Shown one piece after another: positions 1 to 8,201 of a DNA stretch of 64,000 nt. The notes beneath the pieces were generated by a model, which saw only the letters and a list, made by a program, of their open reading frames with translations, was not told the origin of the DNA and searched no databases. Source of the DNA: Bacteroidales bacterium. GTDB taxonomy: Bacteria; Bacteroidota; Bacteroidia; Bacteroidales; UBA932. The translations under genes and the position numbers were made by a program. Every line of letters begins with the position of its first letter. The first letter of the stretch is position 1. Location of the stretch: positions 34,922-98,921 of the forward strand of contig JAFSMS010000001.1 of the NCBI GenBank assembly GCA_017447815.1, given 5' to 3'.

Positions 1-1772
1 GTGACGGAGTTGGCGGCCTCTATATTATATACGCCCAGGGTGGTGGGAGTCGGGAAGCCGGTGAAGTTGGTTCCCAGGGAGTTGCTGTTGGTGGCTTCAC
101 GGGTGTAACCCAGGGTGGCATCTACGTGGTGACGGCCGAAGTCGCGGTTCCAAGTGAGGATCTGGTCGATGTTCCAGGCCACGTAGTTGGAGGAGGAGAT
201 GGTACCGGTTACATTGCCGATGAACTGCATCGGGTTCTGCATCTGGGTGATGTCTTCCGTGCTGACCGACATCTCAGGCTTGTTGTAAACGTCGCTGTAG
301 CCGGCGTTGCGCTGAGCCTGCAGGGTGATCTTGTAACTCAGGCCCGGGATGAAGGGGAAGTCAATCTGGGCGTAGGCGACGCCGTTCAGGTTGATGCTCT
401 TGCTCTGACGGTCCGTGTAGGCGTAGGAGTCGTTCTTACCGGAGCCGATGAAAGGGCTGGCGGTGTTGTTGTCCGGTACGCTGTTGTACCAGTTCTCGAA
501 GCCTTCCTGGCGGGCATACACATAGGACAGCGGGGTGTACCACATGGCATAGCGGATGTTGGCGCTCTGGCCCCAGCTGTTGGAAGCCAGGATATTGGCC
601 TTGGCGCCGAGGGAGAGCCAGTCGGTGACCTTGAAATCCAACTTCAGCATGGCGCCGAGTTTTTCGTAGTCATCACCCTTGCGGATGCCCTGCTGGCGGG
701 TGTAGTCCGTAGAAGCGTAGTAATTCACACGCTCGGAACCGCCGCTGACGGAGAGGTCATACTTCTGGCCGACACCCTTGCGGGAAATCTCGTCCAGCCA
801 GTTCACCCACTTGCCGTCGTTCCAGGCTTCCAGTTCGCGGGGAGACAACATGCCGGTGTAGTTGGCGGCAGCGTCCAGGCTGGAGAACTCAGACCAGTTT
901 TTGTCTTTGTAGTCTGCAAGTTCGGCACCCTTCTTACTGTAGAAACGATTCTTCAGGAAGGTCTCTTTGTCATTGACCATCTTGGGCATACGGCTCCAGT
1001 CGGAGATGCTCACCTGGCCGTTGAAGTTCACGACCGGGGTGCTGCCGGTACCGCGCTTGGTGGTGATGATGATAACACCGTTAGCGGCACGGGAACCGTA
1101 GATGGCGGCGGCGGAGGCGTCCTTCAGGACGTCGATGCTCTCGATATCGGCCGTGTTGATGGAGTTGATGGAGCCGTAGGAAAGCACACCGTCGATGACC
1201 AGCAGCGGCTGGTTGACGCTCTGGGCCGAAGCAGACATGGAACCGCCGGTAGGGATGGAGTTCTTACCGCGGATGGTCATGGTCTGGGTGTTGTCGCCGG
1301 CGGCGCTGGTGGTAGGAGCATAACTCAGACCGGCCACCTTGGAGGACAGGGCAGACAGGGCGTTAGGGTTGGGGAGGGAGGCGACGTTGGAGTCGTTGCC
1401 ATAGTTGACGCTGGCGATGGCGCCGGAAACGTCACGCTTGCGGGCGGTACCGTAACCGACGACAACCACATCGTCCAGGAAGAGGGTGTCCTCCTCCAGA
1501 ACAACGTTAATCGTCTTCTGACCACGGACTGCGACTTCCACAGTCTTGTAGCCGATGGAGGAGATGACCAGGACGGCATTGTCTGCTGCACGGAGGCTGA
1601 ACAGACCGTCCAAGTCAGTTGCTACGCCGATGGAAGAGTCCTTGATCTGGACTCCGGCACCGACCACTGGTTCGCCTTTGGCGTCGACGACCTTACCGGT
1701 CACCGTCGTCTGCGCGAACACCTGCACGCCAATGAGACATGCAAGCGCTACCAAAATGAATCGTTTTAACAT
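1..1772 (-). CDS. susC: SusC-family TonB-dependent outer-membrane transporter, left copy (3' end beyond the window)
   Basis: SusC-type receptors import glycans or peptides through the outer membrane, driven by TonB and paired with a SusD lipoprotein. The reverse strand is open from an ATG at 1772 to the left edge (about 590 codons). A signal peptide covers residues 1-20 and ends VFAQ. A carboxypeptidase-regulatory-like beta domain follows to about residue 95, then a TonB-box-like segment (DDVVVVGYGTARKRD) and a plug domain ending in VLKDASAAAIYGSRAANG and IIITTKRG. The rest is barrel. The first 21 residues match the divergent susC starting at 2951 at 20 of 21 positions, and the two domains behind it are also close, but the barrels differ. 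A TATCTTTG promoter box lies about 57 bases upstream. Its SusD partner is probably left of the window. Family is certain; substrate unknown. Confidence 0.95.
   Translation of the reverse strand, partial: MLKRFILVALACLIGVQVFAQTTVTGKVVDAKGEPVVGAGVQIKDSSIGVATDLDGLFSLRAADNAVLVISSIGYKTVEVAVRGQKTINVVLEEDTLFLDDVVVVGYGTARKRDVSGAIASVNYGNDSNVASLPNPNALSALSSKVAGLSYAPTTSAAGDNTQTMTIRGKNSIPTGGSMSASAQSVNQPLLVIDGVLSYGSINSINTADIESIDVLKDASAAAIYGSRAANGVIIITTKRGTGSTPVVNFNGQVSISDWSRMPKMVNDKETFLKNRFYSKKGAELADYKDKNWSEFSSLDAAANYTGMLSPRELEAWNDGKWVNWLDEISRKGVGQKYDLSVSGGSERVNYYASTDYTRQQGIRKGDDYEKLGAMLKLDFKVTDWLSLGAKANILASNSWGQSANIRYAMWYTPLSYVYARQEGFENWYNSVPDNNTASPFIGSGKNDSYAYTDRQSKSINLNGVAYAQIDFPFIPGLSYKITLQAQRNAGYSDVYNKPEMSVSTEDITQMQNPMQFIGNVTGTISSSNYVAWNIDQILTWNRDFGRHHVDATLGYTREATNSNSLGTNFTGFPTPTTLGVYNIEAANSV
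1720..1772 (-). repeat. Left arm of inverted repeat spanning the susC start codon
   Basis: Read on the reverse strand, this 53-base stretch matches 2951-3003 with three mismatches. The central 32 bases (1735-1766 against 2957-2988) are perfect. It covers the start codon and most of the signal peptide of the left susC. It flanks one side of the invertase gene and is the candidate left recombination site. The palindrome AGCGCT sits in the perfect block. Confidence 0.85.
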
Positions 1773-1828
1773 AAAGTTGTAGTTATAAAAAAGGTTAGTT
1801 GGAATAATAGTCGGTTTATTTACACACC

Positions 1829-1836
1829 CAAAGATA
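1829..1836 (-). promoter_or_regulatory. Promoter -7 box for the left susC
   Basis: On the reverse strand the bases read TATCTTTG, an exact match to the Bacteroidetes TAnnTTTG element, about 57 bases from the left susC ATG. The -33 element is weak (TGG at the right distance). It lies inside the segment bounded by the inverted repeats, so inversion would turn it toward the other susC. Confidence 0.6.
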
Positions 1837-2173
1837 ATGATTTTTTTAATTATTCCCACTCATTTTCAATTTTTTTATAAAAATAATCTTCGCTAATTCG
1901 GTTTCAATGATTGATAACTGTTTTATTCATAATCATTTATTAATCTAATCTGCAAAGTGATTAATTCTGCAAAAACTATCTTTTTTGTTCGGTTCACGGA
2001 TTGAATATCGTAAATACGAACACGGGAGTCCCCGTTTTCATTCTTTTAGTATGCACAGTCTTCATGTCAACATCCAAGAGTTTTTATTCTAAATCTTGAT
2101 GTTGTTCCTTTCATAAGACGAATAGGATAACTATTAAGGCGACCAACAATCTCTAAACATTAAAATAATAACT
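1837..2173. other. AT-rich intergenic region upstream of the invertase
   Basis: No convincing gene is seen in these roughly 340 bases. They are visibly AT-richer than the flanking genes and contain one imperfect hairpin (2068-2104) listed separately. No clear TAnnTTTG box faces the invertase, so its promoter is unidentified. Part of the region is upstream DNA of the left susC promoter. Confidence 0.5.
2068..2104. repeat. Hairpin-forming inverted repeat before the invertase
   Basis: CAACATCCAAGA at 2068-2079 pairs with TCTTGATGTTG at 2094-2104 with a single bulged base, leaving a 14-base loop. It lies 70 bases before the invertase start. It could be an operator, a 5' leader hairpin or an accessory protein site; nothing in the sequence decides. 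Confidence 0.4.
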
Positions 2174-2785
2174 ATGGTTTACGGTTACATCAGAGTCAGT
2201 AGTGACAAACAGACTGTCGAAAATCAGCGGTTTGAAATCAACAATTTCTGTTCTCGCAATGCCCTGGACATCGACGGATGGATTGAAGAAACAATCAGCG
2301 GAACAAAAAGTTACGACAAGCGGGAACTCGGGAAACTACTCAAACGGATCAAAAAGGATGATCTCATCATCTGCGCAGAACTGTCGCGTCTTGGGAGGAA
2401 TCTGTTCATGATCATGGAAATACTCAATATTTGCATGACAAAGGAATGTCGTGTTTGGACAATCAAGGATAACTATCGCCTCGGTGAAGACATTCAAAGC
2501 AAAGTCCTCGCCTTTGCATTTGGCTTGTCTGCAGAAATTGAGAGAAATCTAATCAGTCAACGCACCAAAGAGGCTCTTGCAAGAAAGAAAGCGGAAGGCG
2601 TAATTCTCGGACGGCCGCGAGGGCATAAGAATTCTCCAGATAAATACAAATTATCCGGTAAAGAAACGCTTATCCGGGAATTATTGAAAGAGGGTATCTC
2701 GAAATGCCGGATTGCCAAAATCTGCAAAGTGGATCGTAACACGCTTTCCCGATACTTGAAGGAGAATATGTGCGAGAAGCGCTGA
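2174..2785 (+). CDS. mpi: Mpi-family serine DNA invertase
   Basis: This is a serine recombinase that inverts DNA between short inverted repeats. The 203-residue protein has the resolvase/invertase catalytic domain at residues 1 to about 135, with YIRVSSDKQ carrying the nucleophile serine (Ser9) and the conserved ELSRLGRN segment. A long helix containing SAEIERNLISQRTKEAL follows, then a C-terminal helix-turn-helix (about 165-198). The wording is very close to what I remember of Mpi, the multiple promoter invertase of Bacteroides fragilis, which flips capsule promoters. The gene is AT-richer than its neighbours, which suggests horizontal transfer. It sits between two divergent susC genes whose 5' ends form a perfect 32-base inverted repeat, so a local target is at hand. 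Whether it also acts elsewhere in trans cannot be seen here. Confidence 0.93.
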   Translation: MVYGYIRVSSDKQTVENQRFEINNFCSRNALDIDGWIEETISGTKSYDKRELGKLLKRIKKDDLIICAELSRLGRNLFMIMEILNICMTKECRVWTIKDNYRLGEDIQSKVLAFAFGLSAEIERNLISQRTKEALARKKAEGVILGRPRGHKNSPDKYKLSGKETLIRELLKEGISKCRIAKICKVDRNTLSRYLKENMCEKR

Positions 2786-2950
2786 ACAAAAATACAGGTT
2801 TATTTTCAACTAGAATTCAGGAAAGCCTGCCTTTGACTTCGTTTAAGCATAAAAAAGGTGCAATTCGACCATTCCAGCCTATCTCACTTGATGTTCCGGC
2901 CGAAAAAAAATGGACTTTTTTTTTACTAACCCAACAATAACTCAATCTTT

Positions 2951-3003
2951 ATGTTTAAACGATTCATTTTGGTAGCGCTTGCATGTCTTATCGGCGTGCA
3001 GGT
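2951..3003 (+). repeat. Right arm of inverted repeat spanning the susC start codon
   Basis: This is the mirror copy of 1720-1772, with 50 of 53 bases identical and a perfect block at 2957-2988. It starts exactly at the ATG of the right susC. Just upstream, the leaders also share the words ACTAACC, ATAACT and CTTTATG in the same order with a one-base gap, so similarity extends weakly into the 5' untranslated region. Confidence 0.85.
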
Positions 3004-6000
3004 TTTCGCCCAGAATTCCGTCACCGGCAAGGTGGTGGATACAAAGGGTGACCCCGTGGTCGGTGCGGGCGTCCAGGTCAAAGGCACCTCGCTCGGCGTT
3101 GTAACAGACCTGGATGGCTCGTTCTCCATCAGAGTTGGAGAAGATGAGACCCTGGTCATATCTTCCATCGGTTACAAGACAGAAGAAATCGCTGTCGGTA
3201 AGCGCTCGAATTTCAACATCATCCTCGAAGAAGATACTCTCTTCCTCGATGAAGTCGTGGTGGTTGGTTACGGTACCGCACGCAAACGGGATCTCACTGG
3301 CTCCATGACTGCGATTAAGGGTGAGAACATCGCTGCCCAGAATGTTTCCACCGTTTCCCGCGCACTGGAAGGTGCGGCTCCTGGTATTCAGGTGTCCTCT
3401 GTCGACGGCCAACCCGGCCTTGATATGGCCATCCGTGTCCGTGGTGTCGCATCCACTGAAGACGCTTCTGCAACTGCCCTCGTCGTCATTGATGGTGTTC
3501 CTGCTCAAACGAGTAACCCTCTCTCTACCATCAATCCGTCTGACATCGCCAGTATTTCTGTGCTTAAGGATGCCGCATCCACTGCCCTTTACGGTTCCCG
3601 TGGTGCCAACGGTGTTATCCTTGTGACAACCAAAAGGGGGGAAGGCGGAAAGGTACAGGTTTCTTTTGATGCCCGTGTAGGTTGGAATAGCGTTGGCCAG
3701 TTCGCCATGTCCAATATGACCAAAGCTTCCGATATCTACGAGTTTGCGTGGCGTTCCATCTACAACTCCTATCGCTACGGTGTGGACGGAAGCGGTAACC
3801 CCAAGGTGGGTGAAGACGGAATTCCCTACACGAATTTCTCCAATCCGCTTCATTCTCACGAAGAGGCTGCACTATTCGCTTCGCAGCATCTCTTTAACTA
3901 TGTGAACAGCGAGACCAACTTCTCCCGCAACACCCTTCGCAACGCCTTAGTCTATGATATCCCCGGTGCAAGTTTTGAGTTCACGGGGTCCGGTGTCAAC
4001 AGGTCTGCCACCCTCGTAGGAGCCTATCTCGTGAACCCAGATGGAAAGATGAATCCTGATGCCAAGTATTTTCTCCAGAGGGAGAACGAGTACAATAGTC
4101 TCTTCTCCAGTGCATTCCGTTCAGAGTACAATGTCTCCCTGAGGGGTGGAAACGAGAAGTTCAACTACTTCGTTTCCCTTGGTTACAACAATGATCCTTC
4201 ATATATCCCCACGTCTTCTTTCAGACGCTATTCCGGACGTGCTTCCATCAATGCTCATCCGTTGAGATGGCTCAAGATAGGCACAAATATCGGCTATACC
4301 CGCACCAAGACCAATGAGATGGCCACCCGTTACGGCCGTAATCCTGGTAGTGCGGGCGGCAACGTCTTCCGTTATGTCAACGGTACTTCAAGCCTTATCC
4401 CGATCTATATGCTTGACGAGAACCACAACTATGTCTATGATGCTAACGGCAACAAACTCGAAAACGTCACCAATAGCACAGAGACTTGGTCTCCGCTCGG
4501 CCCCACCGTGGGTAATGCATTCGGCAAGGGTGTTATGAACGAGTTCGCACACAACAAGAACGAGACTCTTCGCAGCATCTGGACGACGCGTTCTTATGCG
4601 CAAGTACTTTTCACCAAGGACCTCAACTTCCTTATCAACTTCAATTATGACTCCGATGAGACTGATTACACCAGATATCGTGCAGCCGGTACCTACAACG
4701 GCGGCACCAACGGCGGACTGAACAAGACCCTCACCAATCGCTTCATCCTCAATACCCAGCAACTTATCAATTACTCCCATGACTTTGGCGATCACCATGT
4801 GGACGCTATGGCCGGTCATGAGTGGAACAGCGATACCTACAATTCTCTGCTATATGTCTCCGGATACGAGCTCATTCCTGACTGGATATCTTCAGGCAAC
4901 TTTATCTCCCGCTACAACAATGGTGGAACGACCCTCAGTGGCTCTCCTGGCTGGACTCAGTATGTCTTGCGGATGGAATCCTACATCGGCCGCCTGAACT
5001 ATAACTACTTCGAGAAGTATTATCTCAGCGGATCGATTCGCGCGGACGGTTCCTCCAAGTTCGTGAACGACAAATGGGGTGTCTTCGGTTCCGTCGGCGC
5101 TGGTTGGGTGATTTCCAAAGAGCCCTTTATGGCATCCTCACGCGGCTGGCTGGACTTTTTAAAACTACGATCCAGTTGGGGTATTCTCGGTAACCAGAAC
5201 GGGATTGGCACCTATGGCAATCACACTTGGAGTTATACTGCCCAGTCCTACGCCGAAACCACAAATGGTACCGGTGTGCCTAACGGATATAAGCTTACCA
5301 GCGGTTCCCTCGTCAACGAACAGCTCTCTTGGGAGAAGACTCGCGAGTTCGACCTTGGACTTGATTTCGCCTTCTTTGGCCATCGCCTCTCCGGTGCCAT
5401 TGATTTCTACGATCACAAGACCCTCAACGGTTTCTACAATGCCAACTATTCAGTCCTTGCTGGTTCAGGCAGTCCGACCCTCAAACAGAATGCAGCGGTG
5501 CTCCGCAACCGCGGCGTCGAACTTGAGCTCAGCGTGGACGTGGTCCGCACCAAGGATTTCACATTCAATATCACAACCAACGGCACCCACTATCGCACCG
5601 TCTTGCTCGATGTGCCTGACGAGAATATCCCCGACAACACCGGGCTTGACATCCCTATGGGCTGCTGGCAGGCCGGAGTCGCCGGGTTCTCCGCTTCGGG
5701 AACTGGCGGAGTGTCCATCGGCTATTTACGCGGTGAAGGCCGTGACTGGTATAACATATACCTTTACAAATATGCTGGCGTGGACAAGGAGTCCGGACTT
5801 CCTCTCTATTGGCACCGCGTCACCGCGAATGACGTTACTCCCGACAATGCAGGCAAGTTTGATCACAACGGACGTTACGCATCCTTCAAGGAAGGCGACA
5901 ACGTGAAGACTCTTGTCGCTGACGATGCTTCGCTTTATGAACTGGGCAGTGCCACTCCCGATTGGATCGGCGGTTTATCCTTCAATTTCCGCTACAAGAA

Positions 6001-6481
6001 TTTCGATGCTTCTGCACAGTTTGCCTATCAGATCGGCGGCAAGTTCTTCTCCACGGAGTATGGTAATGGCATCTACAGGAGTGGCAATGTGTCTGTAACT
6101 TCCGAAATGCCGTCTACCGACCTCATCGGCAATACATTTGGTGAGGGTAACACCGATGCCCGTTTCCCGATCCAGTGGTGGAATGCCACCTATTATGACG
6201 GTGCAACCTTCGGATCCTGGAAATATACCGATATGGCTCTCTTCAGCGCTTCGTACTTAAAGTGCAAGAATGTGTCCATCGGCTATACTCTTCCTAAATC
6301 CATTCTCAGCAAAGTCGGTATGAGTAGCGTACGTGTCTATGCTTCTGCTGACAACCCCTTCTATATCTCCGCAAAGAAGGGCGTGGACCCTTCCATGTCT
6401 ATCCTGGGCGGTTTTGAAGTCGGCCAGTATGTCTATCCCAATATGAGGACATTCTCTCTCGGCGTCAATATTAATTTCTAA
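2951..6481 (+). CDS. susC: SusC-family TonB-dependent outer-membrane transporter, right copy
   Basis: A complete 1176-residue receptor, within the usual 950-1200 range. It has a signal peptide (1-20), a carboxypeptidase-regulatory-like beta domain (about 22-95), the TonB-box-like DEVVVVGYGTARKRD segment, a plug domain ending in VLKDAASTALYGSRGANG and ILVTTKRG (about residues 115-235), and a 22-strand barrel ending in TFSLGVNINF with the terminal aromatic typical of outer-membrane insertion. It is the first gene of a susC-susD-lipoprotein operon. In the 165 bases between the invertase and this gene I find no TAnnTTTG box, unlike the left copy. In the orientation sequenced it may be silent, or transcribed only by read-through from the invertase gene. 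The substrate cannot be told; no enzyme is encoded in the operon. Confidence 0.97.
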   Translation: MFKRFILVALACLIGVQVFAQNSVTGKVVDTKGDPVVGAGVQVKGTSLGVVTDLDGSFSIRVGEDETLVISSIGYKTEEIAVGKRSNFNIILEEDTLFLDEVVVVGYGTARKRDLTGSMTAIKGENIAAQNVSTVSRALEGAAPGIQVSSVDGQPGLDMAIRVRGVASTEDASATALVVIDGVPAQTSNPLSTINPSDIASISVLKDAASTALYGSRGANGVILVTTKRGEGGKVQVSFDARVGWNSVGQFAMSNMTKASDIYEFAWRSIYNSYRYGVDGSGNPKVGEDGIPYTNFSNPLHSHEEAALFASQHLFNYVNSETNFSRNTLRNALVYDIPGASFEFTGSGVNRSATLVGAYLVNPDGKMNPDAKYFLQRENEYNSLFSSAFRSEYNVSLRGGNEKFNYFVSLGYNNDPSYIPTSSFRRYSGRASINAHPLRWLKIGTNIGYTRTKTNEMATRYGRNPGSAGGNVFRYVNGTSSLIPIYMLDENHNYVYDANGNKLENVTNSTETWSPLGPTVGNAFGKGVMNEFAHNKNETLRSIWTTRSYAQVLFTKDLNFLINFNYDSDETDYTRYRAAGTYNGGTNGGLNKTLTNRFILNTQQLINYSHDFGDHHVDAMAGHEWNSDTYNSLLYVSGYELIPDWISSGNFISRYNNGGTTLSGSPGWTQYVLRMESYIGRLNYNYFEKYYLSGSIRADGSSKFVNDKWGVFGSVGAGWVISKEPFMASSRGWLDFLKLRSSWGILGNQNGIGTYGNHTWSYTAQSYAETTNGTGVPNGYKLTSGSLVNEQLSWEKTREFDLGLDFAFFGHRLSGAIDFYDHKTLNGFYNANYSVLAGSGSPTLKQNAAVLRNRGVELELSVDVVRTKDFTFNITTNGTHYRTVLLDVPDENIPDNTGLDIPMGCWQAGVAGFSASGTGGVSIGYLRGEGRDWYNIYLYKYAGVDKESGLPLYWHRVTANDVTPDNAGKFDHNGRYASFKEGDNVKTLVADDASLYELGSATPDWIGGLSFNFRYKNFDASAQFAYQIGGKFFSTEYGNGIYRSGNVSVTSEMPSTDLIGNTFGEGNTDARFPIQWWNATYYDGATFGSWKYTDMALFSASYLKCKNVSIGYTLPKSILSKVGMSSVRVYASADNPFYISAKKGVDPSMSILGGFEVGQYVYPNMRTFSLGVNINF

Positions 6482-6494
6482 AGAATCATTTGCC

Positions 6495-8183
6495 ATGAAA
6501 AATAAGATTAAATTTTTCGGTATCATAGCCGTTTCCGCAATATTGGCTTTCCCCTCCTGCGCGAGTAAGCTCGACGTCACGAATCCGAATGTCCTGAACG
6601 ATGATCAGGTACGAAAGCTTCTTGCCAGTTCGGATGAGGCAAAGGTCGAAGAAACGCTCAAGGCGATTGGCTCCGGACTGGAGAGTTTCCTCTGTCTCTC
6701 CCACTCTACCCTTAGTGGCGGTTTCTCAAACAACTACGCCAACGAGTACTCAATGAACCTCTTCCGCAACCTTGGCTGCGAAGATATGGTCTACGGCCAC
6801 GGAGGCATCTCTACTACGGACGGGTGGGCTGCTTACTATGCTCATCAGTTCAACCCGGCAGCGTATGATCAGACTGCGGCCAACTATGGCTGGTGGTTTA
6901 GCTCTTCCTATATCATCGCTCAAGCGAATAAGGCGGCCACTTACCTTACCGACGAGGTTGCGACTTCCCCGAACGCACTCCCTTCCGTGAAAACCTATGC
7001 CGCCCAGGCCAAGACACTCCGCGCTTATGGCTACATCCAGTTGATGGAGCGCTTCCGCAAGGCGTACAAGCACGGCGGGAGCGAGCAGCAGGGGATGCCT
7101 ATTTACACCGAGTACAGGTACAATACCCCCGTCGCACCTTCCACCGCAAAAGATACCTGGGAGTGGATCATCAAGGAACTGGAAACCGCTGGCGAATATT
7201 TCGCCGCCGGAACCAATGCCGCTGATGACGGATTTGTGGTCGTTGATCCTTCCAAGCAGGAAACCTACTGGCGCATAGACCGTACTATATCTGACTACTT
7301 ACTTGCTCGCGCATGCCTAAACTATGGTGCTTATGACAAGACCATTGCTGCATGCCGTAGAATTCTTGCGAAGTATCCCAAATTCATTGACGAGGCCCAC
7401 TACGGAGTAGATACCAAGGACCTCAGGGCCATCGCTACTCCGGTCAACGACGGATGGACTCTTGGCGAGAAGGATGTGAAAAACGATGACAATGCGTTCC
7501 TTTCCATGGCCTGCAACCCGGAGGCTATGTTTGGCTGGACCAATGACAGTGCACTGTATCCCTACAACTTCCTGAACAGCATTCAGCCTAGCAATTCTAT
7601 GGGGTCGATCTTCCAAATCAGCCAGGACCTCTACGATAGGATCGATGATAACGACTACCGCAAGGCCCGCTTCGCAGATGAGGCCATCGCCGAGTTCCCT
7701 TGGTTCTCCACCAACGGACACGCTGCATCTACCCTGCCCAAGTACGCCAACCTCAAGTTCGGAGCCACCATCCACCAGAATGCAACCGAGCGCTCCTACG
7801 TATCTGTCGCATCCGACGTTGTCCTCCTCCGGACTTCCGAAGTCCTCCTTATGCTTGCTGAGGCCCTGTATCAGGATAACAAGGAGAGTGATGCCAAGGC
7901 TGCGCTGAACCAACTTCTTTCCGCACGCACCAAATCAGGAGCACAGCCCCTGACCTGCGACAACTACAAAGGAGGTCTTTCCACTTGGGAGTTAATCAAG
8001 CTCCAGTGGAGGATAGAGATGTGGGGTGAGAACGGACTCAACTACTACTGTCACAAGCGCTGGAACGAACCTTCTGTCCGTACCGGCAGCAATCATTGGA
8101 GGGACAATACTTGGACCGTGGACGATATGGAGTGGCAAATCCCTCTCACTGAACTCCAGACAAACTCCTATTGGGAGAGGTAA
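6495..8183 (+). CDS. susD: SusD/RagB-family nutrient-binding outer-membrane lipoprotein
   Basis: This is the surface lid that binds substrate and delivers it to the SusC barrel. The protein is 562 residues. An N-terminal lipoprotein signal ends at Cys21 (AFPSC), an SusD N-terminal helical region follows, then TPR-like helices, and the conserved C-terminal SusD/RagB domain with NQLLSARTK, LIKLQWRIEMWGENG and a final IPLTELQTN segment. The gene lies 13 bases after susC and 18 bases before a Big2 lipoprotein, a normal polysaccharide-utilization arrangement. Family assignment is firm; ligand unknown. Confidence 0.95.
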   Translation: MKNKIKFFGIIAVSAILAFPSCASKLDVTNPNVLNDDQVRKLLASSDEAKVEETLKAIGSGLESFLCLSHSTLSGGFSNNYANEYSMNLFRNLGCEDMVYGHGGISTTDGWAAYYAHQFNPAAYDQTAANYGWWFSSSYIIAQANKAATYLTDEVATSPNALPSVKTYAAQAKTLRAYGYIQLMERFRKAYKHGGSEQQGMPIYTEYRYNTPVAPSTAKDTWEWIIKELETAGEYFAAGTNAADDGFVVVDPSKQETYWRIDRTISDYLLARACLNYGAYDKTIAACRRILAKYPKFIDEAHYGVDTKDLRAIATPVNDGWTLGEKDVKNDDNAFLSMACNPEAMFGWTNDSALYPYNFLNSIQPSNSMGSIFQISQDLYDRIDDNDYRKARFADEAIAEFPWFSTNGHAASTLPKYANLKFGATIHQNATERSYVSVASDVVLLRTSEVLLMLAEALYQDNKESDAKAALNQLLSARTKSGAQPLTCDNYKGGLSTWELIKLQWRIEMWGENGLNYYCHKRWNEPSVRTGSNHWRDNTWTVDDMEWQIPLTELQTNSYWER

Positions 8184-8201
8184 GACTTAAAGACAACGAA
8201 A

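Noticed and set aside
126-1769. Long forward-strand open frame opposite the left susC
   Set aside because: The reverse strand encodes a clear SusC; the forward translation is compositionally odd (Val/Gly/Asp-rich) and matches no family. It is an antisense shadow.
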